Assembly (NCBI GenBank): GCA_964565665.1
Contig: CAZMFZ010000038.1
Span: forward strand, 1 to 27,473
Reading direction: 5' to 3'
Origin: CAZMFZ01 sp964565665
GTDB lineage: Bacteria > Bacteroidota > Bacteroidia > Cytophagales > UBA9547
DNA: 27,473 bases
Shown: piece after piece, positions 21,198 through 27,473 of the stretch
How positions within the stretch are numbered: the stretch's first letter is position 1
Layout: every line of letters begins with the position of its first letter
Made by a program: the position numbers and the translations under genes
The notes under the pieces: generated by a model
The model's database searches: none
Seen by the model: only the letters and a program-made list of their open reading frames with translations
What the model was told of the DNA's origin: nothing

Positions 21198-21233
21198 GCA
21201 ATAAAAAAGAGCCTTACGGCTCTTTTTTATTGC
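21198..21233. terminator. Bidirectional terminator
   Basis: A perfect 16-bp stem (21198-21213 with 21218-21233) with loop TTAC; AAAAAAGAGCC pairs with GGCTCTTTTTT, flanked by A and T runs on both sides. It serves the sphingomyelinase-like gene (plus) and the PID-CTERM-like gene (minus, stop at 21258). Confidence 0.92.
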
Positions 21234-21257
21234 TCCAAGTGTCAAACATGAATTTGA

Positions 21258-21461
21258 TTAGTTATTTTGCCTATTTTTATACCACTTTCTGGCCCCAATT
21301 GCCACTCCTGAGGCTATCAAAAAGCCAACACCTCCATCAAGGGGAATTTGGTCTTGATCTACAGGAAAACCTCCGCCATCGTCAGGGGGTTGTGCGGAAG
21401 AAAGCACACTAAAAACTACAATTAGAAATAAAGTATGGAGTAAATATTTGATTTTATACAT
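21258..21461 (-). CDS. Small secreted protein with PID-CTERM-like sorting tail
   Basis: A 67-aa protein: signal peptide (about residues 1-24, ending SVLSSAQ), a short acidic, glycine- and proline-rich mature part (PPDDGGGFPVDQDQ), then IPLDGG (about 39-44), a hydrophobic stretch VGFLIASGVAIGA and a basic end RKWYKNRQNN. A Pro-Leu/Ile-Asp-Gly-Gly motif, one membrane segment and a basic tail make up the PID-CTERM-like protein-sorting signal of Bacteroidota, which is thought to be handled by an exosortase-type enzyme. No exosortase is in the window. The start is 13 bases after the stop of the T9SS substrate gene on the same strand, so the two are surely cotranscribed. Function unknown; the mature peptide is only about 15 residues before the tail. 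Confidence 0.75.
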   Translation of the reverse strand: MYKIKYLLHTLFLIVVFSVLSSAQPPDDGGGFPVDQDQIPLDGGVGFLIASGVAIGARKWYKNRQNN

Positions 21462-21474
21462 TCTAAAGTAAAAT

Positions 21475-24291
21475 TTAATATAGTATTAATTTCTTAGTTA
21501 TCATTTTGTTGTCTGCATTTAGCTTTATTATAAAAATGCCTTCTCGACCAGCTTCAAAGCTAGCTAATCCATTATTTATAGGGATGTTTTTAATGTCAAT
21601 TATTTTATTTCCTAAAATATCAAACAAACTTATTTCTGATACTGATACTGCACCTGTCGGTGTACGAACAAATACTTTAGTGCCATAGGAATAGATTTTA
21701 AATAGCTCGTCAGAAACAGGTGAAATAATATTAGTATCTGTAGTATCTGAAGGCGCATTTTCTGCCAATTCCTGATCAGTTACAAAAGTACGGCTTAAAA
21801 CTTCAAATGCAATATCGCTTACTATTGTTGAAACTCCTGGAATGCTTGTTTGCGGAACATCACCAAGTGAAACTAAAGAAAGGCTAAATCTGCTTCCAGT
21901 AAAGGTGGTATATTTAAACGAATAGAAGGGAGTAGATTTAAGATTGATTGGTGAATTAGAGTTTTCGGTATCATTAAGATAAACATCTACATCAGGATAA
22001 AATGAATTTACATCCCCCATTGCTATTTGATAGGTTCCATAAGTTCTCACGGATACATATAACGGTATTATTTTTGAACGAGTAACATCGTTGAGCAAGT
22101 TTACCGCAATATATCTGCCAGAGGCTAAAGTGTAAATATTTGCCAATGGCGATGGATTGAATATTTTTTCACTATCATAATTATCAAAATCATCGGAAGC
22201 ATTGGCATCAAAAGAGAAAATAGCAGCATCGGTAGAAGCAAGACCGGGCACTTTGCTATCTAAATTTATATAAAGATATTTTCTAGCGGCTTCTTCTCTA
22301 GCAAAAGTATTGTTGCCTGTAGAGGTAATATCAGAAACTCTATCTGTGTTTTTAAATGTGAGTGTGCCACTGGAAGTAGCTTTTACAAAAAAACCCTGCC
22401 CTGATGGAATGATACTTCCTGCGGCATCTAGCTTCATTTTATAGCCATCTATACTATACACATAAGCAGTAGAAATACCGAAAGGTTTAACCCCTGCAAC
22501 CCCTACCCTGCCCCAATCGATGGCAGATGGATATGGATTGCCTATTAAATTCCACCCTGCTACACTTCCGGGAACTGTGGTATTAAAGGTAATAGCGGTA
22601 GGCACATTTCCATTGTTGGGCACGCCTACAAAGTTTATAACCTTTGTAATAGGCTGCACTGTAGAAAAGCCTCTACCAGGTGTCATTAATGGCACGGAAG
22701 GCGATTCGGTAACACGTCTAAAACCTCCACTAAAGTTGAGGTTTATGCGGGCCGGATTGCCATTTTCACTATATAACAAGGTATTGAAACCAGGCTGAGA
22801 GATTACAGAAAACGCTGCATCTACAATTGGAGAAGAGAAATAATGCCCAACCGTAACGCTAATGCCTGGAGCGTATCGTTGTACGGTAAGGCTTCCATTT
22901 GCCGAGCCGCTTGTAGCACCGCTGGCAATCGTATTGTTATTATCTATTAAAGAGGCTGTTTGCGAAGCGGTAGATACTAAAGTGAGGTTATTATTTGTGT
23001 TGAGTTTGTTGCTGGTATTAATATTTAAGTTTAGAAAACCTGTAATACTGGTGGGTGATGTAAGAGAAACATCTCCGCCACTTGGTTTGTCGATTAAGAG
23101 ATTGTTGAGCCTAGTAAAAGGAGTGGAGATAGATTGAGCAAAACTACCAGTAAGGCTGATTGTGTAAATACTTGGATTTACAAAAGTGCCACTCCCGCTA
23201 AATGAGGGTAAAGAAGCTGATGAAGAGGTAAATGTGGTACCATCATTCATTTGAAAATTTTGATTGCTTGGGAGGGTTATGTCAAAACCATTATCAGTAA
23301 GCGATCCTCCTACTATTGTAATCCCGCCTCCAATAACATTTGTACCATCTATGGGTGATGCTAATAATATCCCTCCTAAAGTATTATTAAATTGAATGCC
23401 ACCTGCAGTATTAAAAAAATTCCCTATTGACTGATCGCTTGTTAAATTTACTGTTTGTATTGCTGAGCCATTAAAAACCAATAAATTATTTGAAGTAACA
23501 GTTCCTCCTGGATTTACAAATGCAGTATTGAATGCATTGAAATCTCCTTGTATGTATATCGGGTCGCGGTAAAAATTTATGTTAGTCGAATTTGGGTCAA
23601 AATAAATTAAAGTAGTAGATGATAGACTTCCACTTATATAAAATGATTTATCGCTCAGCCCATCACTAGCGAAAGTGATATTATTAAAAGTAAGGCTTCC
23701 TGCAATGGTAGTATTTTCACCCTGAAATATCACACCAGCAGAACTTGTGGTTACTATTCCTGCATTTGCAAAAAAAGAACCATTTACATTAACAGTACTG
23801 CTTGTATTCGTAAGACTAAATGTTCCACCGCTTATCAACACTAAACTATTAAAGGTAACATCTGATGCTGGAATAGTTAGAGTCCCACCAGTTACCGTTA
23901 CAGAATTTATTGTAGTAGATGAATTCCCCAAATTAAGTGTGCCACCAGTGACAACCAAATTATTTATTGTAACAGCCCCACTTCCTGAAACTAAGCTCAT
24001 TGACGAACCATTTATTGATAAAATATTAACAGTGACGGTTCTAGTTCCTGAGCGGGTAATTGCTCCAGTATATGATGAAGCAATTGAAATACTATTTACA
24101 TTAACATTTGCAGAAATCAAGCAGTTATTACTGTTATTAAATATTAAGTCATCTGAAGAACTTGGAACGCCAGAAGGATTCCAATTTCCAGATGTTGCAA
24201 ATGCAGTGGTAGTTCCAACCCATGTCCTAGTAACTGCTTGTGCAGAATAAAAGGATATCAAAGCTATTATTCCCAGTATCAATTTCTTCAT
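21475..24291 (-). CDS. Large secreted surface protein with T9SS type A sorting domain
   Basis: A 938-aa protein with signal peptide (about residues 1-20, SFYSAQA), an opening TWVGTTTAFATSGNWNPSGV typical of T9SS substrates, then Ser/Thr/Gly-rich beta-helix-like repeats; a clear set of 19-20-residue repeats (INNLVVTGGTLNLGNSSTT, INSVTVTGGTLTIPASDVT, FNSLVLISGGTFSLTNTSST) lies at about 109-170. A second region (about 440-760) with SSPIVD, GWNLIGNPYPSAIDWG and GQGFFVKA is common in surface proteins of this group. The last 80 residues form a type A C-terminal domain: DELFKIYSYGTKVFVRTP, ISLFDILGNKI, GIFIIKLN, KKLILY. The protein should therefore be exported by Sec, passed through the outer membrane by T9SS and anchored on the cell surface. 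It is the first gene of a two-gene unit with the PID-CTERM-like protein. Role in adhesion is a guess. Confidence 0.88.
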   Translation of the reverse strand: MKKLILGIIALISFYSAQAVTRTWVGTTTAFATSGNWNPSGVPSSSDDLIFNNSNNCLISANVNVNSISIASSYTGAITRSGTRTVTVNILSINGSSMSLVSGSGAVTINNLVVTGGTLNLGNSSTTINSVTVTGGTLTIPASDVTFNSLVLISGGTFSLTNTSSTVNVNGSFFANAGIVTTSSAGVIFQGENTTIAGSLTFNNITFASDGLSDKSFYISGSLSSTTLIYFDPNSTNINFYRDPIYIQGDFNAFNTAFVNPGGTVTSNNLLVFNGSAIQTVNLTSDQSIGNFFNTAGGIQFNNTLGGILLASPIDGTNVIGGGITIVGGSLTDNGFDITLPSNQNFQMNDGTTFTSSSASLPSFSGSGTFVNPSIYTISLTGSFAQSISTPFTRLNNLLIDKPSGGDVSLTSPTSITGFLNLNINTSNKLNTNNNLTLVSTASQTASLIDNNNTIASGATSGSANGSLTVQRYAPGISVTVGHYFSSPIVDAAFSVISQPGFNTLLYSENGNPARINLNFSGGFRRVTESPSVPLMTPGRGFSTVQPITKVINFVGVPNNGNVPTAITFNTTVPGSVAGWNLIGNPYPSAIDWGRVGVAGVKPFGISTAYVYSIDGYKMKLDAAGSIIPSGQGFFVKATSSGTLTFKNTDRVSDITSTGNNTFAREEAARKYLYINLDSKVPGLASTDAAIFSFDANASDDFDNYDSEKIFNPSPLANIYTLASGRYIAVNLLNDVTRSKIIPLYVSVRTYGTYQIAMGDVNSFYPDVDVYLNDTENSNSPINLKSTPFYSFKYTTFTGSRFSLSLVSLGDVPQTSIPGVSTIVSDIAFEVLSRTFVTDQELAENAPSDTTDTNIISPVSDELFKIYSYGTKVFVRTPTGAVSVSEISLFDILGNKIIDIKNIPINNGLASFEAGREGIFIIKLNADNKMITKKLILY

Positions 24292-24439
24292 AACTATTCT
24301 TAGTTTATGTGCAAATATTTATATATTACAAAGTAAGAGATTAAAGTTTGTTAATCCAAGCCATATCAATATGTTAAGCAAAGGGGTAATACTTCAAATT
24401 GTGGTTGGTATAATCGAACGACAGTGATTTATAGGAAAT

Positions 24440-24472
24440 AATGATGCCATCACTACAAATGATGGCATCATT
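24440..24472. terminator. Hairpin in the gap upstream of the T9SS substrate gene
   Basis: AATGATGCCATCA (24440-24452) pairs perfectly with TGATGGCATCATT (24460-24472), 13 bp, with loop CTACAAA. It lies 83 bases beyond the 3' end of the alpha-galactosidase gene and 149 bases before the T9SS gene start, so it may be a second terminator or a leader hairpin. The remainder of this 263-base gap shows no gene. Confidence 0.5.
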
Positions 24473-24501
24473 CACAAAAATACGGTTGTTACTTGCCAAA
24501 A

Positions 24502-24534
24502 TACTTCGGCTGGTTGAGGCTGAGAGCTGAAGTA
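24502..24534 (-). terminator. Terminator of the alpha-galactosidase gene
   Basis: On the minus strand TACTTCAGCT pairs with AGCCGAAGTA (one G-T wobble) around a 13-base loop, followed by TTTT. It begins 21 bases after the gene's stop. Confidence 0.6.
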
Positions 24535-24554
24535 AGGCCAAAAATCTTATGATT

Positions 24555-26834
24555 TCAATATATTCTAACTAAAGTAACCCCATGCGTGGCGATGGTAGTT
24601 TCAAATTTGATGTCAAATTTGCCAATCTCTTTTTGTCTCCAAACGTCTCGCACCGTTTTTGAACCTGTTAATTTCAATTCTGCCCAATTAATTGATACTT
24701 TTTTAGTGCCGCCATTCACATTAAATATACCTACAGCTTTTGAACCATCTTCCAAGTCTTTCATCCATATCTGGTAATCGCTATTGTTAACTACTCTTAT
24801 TGCCTGCTTTCCCAATGCATCTTGGTTTATGTCAATTACTTCACTGTTTTTCAATAAGTTGAGTGTAAAATCGTCTAACTGCGACATATCGCAACCTATC
24901 AGCAATGGTGAAGCTAGGAGCGACCATAGTGAAATGTGTGTGTATTGTTCATTCACTGACAATCTTGAATTTCGCAGCTTCGGGCCCCAACCAACTTTGC
25001 CTACTACTAGCATATCGGGGTCGTTCCAACGGCCTGGCTTGGCATACTGTGCTAAATCGGCCTGACCAAAGCCTATGCTTGCCATACTTTGCCAGGTATC
25101 TTCTATATCACCAGTGGTTCTCCAACTTTGGGCATTCATTTCCGCTCCCCATTTCCACACATCGCCCCATCCATATTGGCAAAGGCTATAGTATATATCT
25201 CTATTCGCACCCGCAATCGCTTTTTGAGCAACCTGATAGGGCTTTTTCAATCCTACAAGTACTTTGGGGTTTTTAGATTTCACGTTCCATGTATTGTCGA
25301 TTTTTACAGGAAATATCTCTGAATAGTAGCACCAGTCGTACTTTAAATAATCTATGCCCCACGATGCCCAAGTATTGATATCTAGTTGCTCATATTTATA
25401 GCTTCCTGTGTAATTTCCACAAGTTTTAGGACCAGGAGAGGAATAAATGCCCAATTTCAAGCCCATGCCGTGAATATCGTTTGCCAGCTTTTTCATGTCA
25501 GGAAATTTTTCGTTGGGTTGTAGCACCCCGTTTGCATCCCTTTCTGATTCCCAACCATCATCAATATTCATATAAGTCCATCCGTAGTTTATCAAACCTT
25601 TGTCGATTAAGGCTTTGGCAGAGGAACGTACTTTTTCGTCACTCACGGCCAAACCCCAGCAATTCCATGAATTCCACCCCATAGGTGGCGTGAGAGCAAT
25701 TAAATCGCCAACTACAATTTTGAAATCTTTGGAAGTTTCTCCTAACAGGTTTTTGGCCTTCAGTTTTACTTTGTATTCTCCTTTATCTTTCAATGTTCCA
25801 TTGATAATTCCTGTAGTCGCATCAAGCTTTAAACCGCTTGGCAAATTATCGATTGAGAATACCATAGGCCTTTCTCCACTGGCTGGTATAGTAAATAAAA
25901 ATGGTTTGCCAGGCTTTACGCCAAATATTTTGGCGCCATTAATTTTGGGTTCTTTATTTTCAAAAGGCGTCAGTATAAATGGTACTTCCTGTTGTTCGCT
26001 AAAGGAATTTTTAGAATTCTCTGCTTCAAATGAATATTTGGCTGTGATATTCTCAAAGCTTGGTAGAATAAATTCAAACTCAAATGGTTTTTTGCTGCTA
26101 ACTGTGGCAAATACATTGTAGTCTGCAAGTTTTTTGCCTGTTAAATTATCTGTTACTTCTCCCTTAAAATTTCCTGAAAACGACTGGGTTTCCGCTGCAG
26201 ATGATTTTAAATATACCTTTTTGCTGAAAGTTCCGTCTTTCTTGAAGTTGAATGGAGACTCATTGATATCAATTTTCAAAAAATCAAGTACATCTATCAT
26301 ACTAATAGAATATTTTTGAGATACACCCATGCCACCGTTGCCTAACTGGTCAAAAACACGCACAGCAATTACATTTTCTGCATCCCACTTTACGGCTTTA
26401 TTGCTAGTAGAAATTGCATATCTGCGATAAACACTGTATGCAGAGTTTCCAGGAGTATTATCTCCATTGCCAAATTGAAATTTCATTCCGCCATTTTCAC
26501 CTATCAGTTGTCCATTAAGGAATGTTTGGTCATGATCGTCAATAATGCCTAACAAAATTTTTAGGCTGTCTTTCATGGCCGAATTTTCTTTCAATGACGA
26601 TGGAATAAATACTTTTTTACGATACCAAGCATAGCCATCATACTTTTCATAGCCTTGAAATTCCCAAAATCGATTGAGTTCGATAGATTTCCAGCTGGTT
26701 TCATCTAGTTCGGGTTTTGCCCAAGCCAAATCATCTCCTGTTTTGAATTTCCATCCTTGGGAAATATCGATTTCTTGTGCCGATACCAATAAGGGCAGTA
26801 GAAATATAATCGCACATTTATGTAATTGTGTCAT
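24555..26834 (-). CDS. Secreted multidomain alpha-galactosidase, GH27
   Basis: A 759-aa exported enzyme that should release terminal alpha-D-galactose (or alpha-N-acetylgalactosamine) from glycans. After the signal peptide (about residues 1-19, LLPLLVSA then Q) come a beta-galactosidase-type jelly-roll sugar-binding domain (about 25-185; WYRKKVFIP, TFLNGQLIGENGGM), a linker/beta domain (about 190-290), a He_PIG immunoglobulin-like domain (about 300-377; LPSGLKLDATTGIINGTLKD) and the GH27 barrel (about 380-680) with a C-terminal beta-domain. Catalytic motifs are intact: PPMGWNSWN, NIDDGW, YLKYDWC with nucleophile D500, RTTGDIEDTW with acid/base D576, and RWNDPDMLVVG. No SusC/SusD pair or other glycosidase is adjacent, so it is not in a visible polysaccharide-utilisation locus. 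No T9SS tail is seen; periplasmic location is likely. Confidence 0.93.
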   Translation of the reverse strand: MTQLHKCAIIFLLPLLVSAQEIDISQGWKFKTGDDLAWAKPELDETSWKSIELNRFWEFQGYEKYDGYAWYRKKVFIPSSLKENSAMKDSLKILLGIIDDHDQTFLNGQLIGENGGMKFQFGNGDNTPGNSAYSVYRRYAISTSNKAVKWDAENVIAVRVFDQLGNGGMGVSQKYSISMIDVLDFLKIDINESPFNFKKDGTFSKKVYLKSSAAETQSFSGNFKGEVTDNLTGKKLADYNVFATVSSKKPFEFEFILPSFENITAKYSFEAENSKNSFSEQQEVPFILTPFENKEPKINGAKIFGVKPGKPFLFTIPASGERPMVFSIDNLPSGLKLDATTGIINGTLKDKGEYKVKLKAKNLLGETSKDFKIVVGDLIALTPPMGWNSWNCWGLAVSDEKVRSSAKALIDKGLINYGWTYMNIDDGWESERDANGVLQPNEKFPDMKKLANDIHGMGLKLGIYSSPGPKTCGNYTGSYKYEQLDINTWASWGIDYLKYDWCYYSEIFPVKIDNTWNVKSKNPKVLVGLKKPYQVAQKAIAGANRDIYYSLCQYGWGDVWKWGAEMNAQSWRTTGDIEDTWQSMASIGFGQADLAQYAKPGRWNDPDMLVVGKVGWGPKLRNSRLSVNEQYTHISLWSLLASPLLIGCDMSQLDDFTLNLLKNSEVIDINQDALGKQAIRVVNNSDYQIWMKDLEDGSKAVGIFNVNGGTKKVSINWAELKLTGSKTVRDVWRQKEIGKFDIKFETTIATHGVTLVRIY

Positions 26835-26865
26835 TTCTGTTGAATTATTTTGTTAATTAATTGTG

Positions 26866-26873
26866 CAAAACTA
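26866..26873 (-). promoter_or_regulatory. -7 promoter element for the alpha-galactosidase gene
   Basis: TAGTTTTG (then C) on the minus strand matches TAnnTTTG exactly, 31 bases before the ATG at 26834. No clear -33 TTTG. Confidence 0.45.
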
Positions 26874-26976
26874 AGTAGAATTGTAATAAATGGCATACTT
26901 GTTTGCATGTATTTGCTGCTTGAGCACTTTTTTAAATGAATAAAATTATATTTATAAAAAATCGTTGTTAGTCGAT

Positions 26977-27473
26977 ATGCGAGTATTAGGATGGTTGAGT
27001 TTGTGGTTATTTTTCTGTATTGCAAATGCGAAAACTGAGTTTTCGCCCAAGCTGGCTCAATCGTACGAATTTCTGTATAAGTTAAAACTTGATTCAGCCC
27101 AAATATTGATTAGGCGTAATGAGCAATCGGAGCCCGACAATGAAGTAAATAAATTCATGTATAGTTATGTAGAGTTTATTCGCATTTTATTGTCGGAAGA
27201 CAATTTGGTGTATTCGCAATGGCAAAATAGATTTAATTTGAGAATCAACGCCTTTAAAGCTATAGCCGATGCCTCGCCTTACAAGCAATATTTGTTGGGC
27301 GAAATGTACATCAAATCATCTATTCTAAAATTTAAGTTTGGCGACCAAGTAGGGGCATTGATTGATTTCAAGAAGGGTTACAGTTTCCTGGCATCGAATG
27401 AAAAAGATTTCCCCAATTTCCCTTACCACAAAAAAACTTTGGGATTAATCCCAAAGTTTTTTTGTGGTAAGGG
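26977..27473 (+). CDS. Partial exported TPR-like protein, cut by the window end
   Basis: ATG at 26977 opens a frame that stays open to the last base (165 codons). Residues 1-19 form a signal peptide (MRVLGWLSLWLFFCIANAK). The rest is helical and TPR-like: AQSYEFLYKLKLDSAQILI (about 29-47), VNKFMYSYVEFIRILLSED (about 57-75), and GALIDFKKGYSFLASN (about 127-142). It resembles a family of exported Bacteroidota proteins of unknown function in which, as I recall, the block FPYHKKTLGLI is followed by a conserved LIGxIPDxY stretch. Here it is not: from codon 157 or so the reading runs into the second half of the terminal palindrome, so the last nine or ten residues are probably not genuine. The gene is divergent from the alpha-galactosidase gene. 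Confidence 0.7.
   Translation, partial: MRVLGWLSLWLFFCIANAKTEFSPKLAQSYEFLYKLKLDSAQILIRRNEQSEPDNEVNKFMYSYVEFIRILLSEDNLVYSQWQNRFNLRINAFKAIADASPYKQYLLGEMYIKSSILKFKFGDQVGALIDFKKGYSFLASNEKDFPNFPYHKKTLGLIPKFFCGK
27420..27473. repeat. Perfect 54-bp palindrome ending at the last base
   Basis: Bases 27420-27446 are the exact reverse complement of 27447-27473, with no loop; the centre is GGGATTAATCCC and both arms carry a run of seven A or T. The palindrome stops exactly at the window end, so it may extend further. It lies inside an open reading frame, where an exact 54-base palindrome is not expected. Contig-end fold-back is the simplest explanation. Confidence 0.9.

Noticed and set aside
23747..24250. 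167-codon open frame opposite the T9SS substrate gene
   Set aside because: It lies antisense to a gene with a clear signal peptide and T9SS tail; its valine/threonine/proline-rich translation is the mirror of the Ser/Thr repeat coding region.
25600..26121. 173-codon open frame opposite the alpha-galactosidase gene
   Set aside because: Antisense to well-conserved He_PIG and jelly-roll coding sequence, no promoter or family features.

Overview
The window is AT-rich bacterial DNA from a member of the Bacteroidota, probably a gliding or surface-active lineage of the Cytophagales/Chitinophagales kind; I cannot name the genus. The evidence is a GldC homologue, a PorE-like OmpA protein, a protein with a type IX secretion (T9SS) C-terminal signal, promoters of the Bacteroidota type (TAnnTTTG, once with TTTG 19 bp upstream), weak ribosome binding sites, and tRNA genes without an encoded CCA. 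The odd length and the perfect palindrome ending at the last base suggest a complete contig whose right end is a breakpoint or a fold-back artefact.

Layout. 1-1020: two copies of a 41-bp-period repeat and an unknown 252-aa protein with its own promoter. 1082-4885: CPBP-family membrane protease, a degraded small gene, dusB, a nested inverted repeat resembling a REP/MITE element, and argH. 4963-8855 (minus): a PorE-like TPR/PD40/OmpA protein, gldC and a Wzy-like membrane protein. 9136-11641 (plus): a SAM methyltransferase abutting an LptF/LptG permease, a 33-aa lysine-rich protein with its own promoter and terminator, and a DUF502 membrane protein. 11650-13386 (minus): a membrane GAF/PAS sensor without an output domain. 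13832-15796: gyrB.

16022-19260 is a minus-strand information-processing block, in transcription order tRNA-Tyr, tRNA-Gly, tRNA-Thr, tuf, tRNA-Trp, secE, nusG, rplK. It starts at a textbook promoter whose 19-bp spacer holds a perfect palindrome. A terminator after tuf and a second promoter before tRNA-Trp divide it into two units. After rplK the usual rplA-rplJ-rplL-rpoB-rpoC genes are absent: a 22-bp-stem terminator and convergent gyrB follow instead.

19293-27473: a SAM methyltransferase, a secreted sphingomyelinase-like phosphodiesterase, a large T9SS substrate followed 13 bases later by a 67-aa protein with a PID-CTERM-like sorting tail, a multidomain GH27 alpha-galactosidase, and the start of a TPR-like protein cut by the terminal palindrome.

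Several genes share one theme, the cell surface and export (PorE-like protein, GldC, T9SS substrate, PID-CTERM-like protein, Wzy-like protein, LptF/G). I see no CRISPR array, rRNA, transposase or phage module. The most unusual items are the T9SS-substrate/PID-CTERM-like pair, the interrupted rplK cluster, the palindrome in the tuf promoter, the nested inverted repeat before argH and the terminal palindrome.
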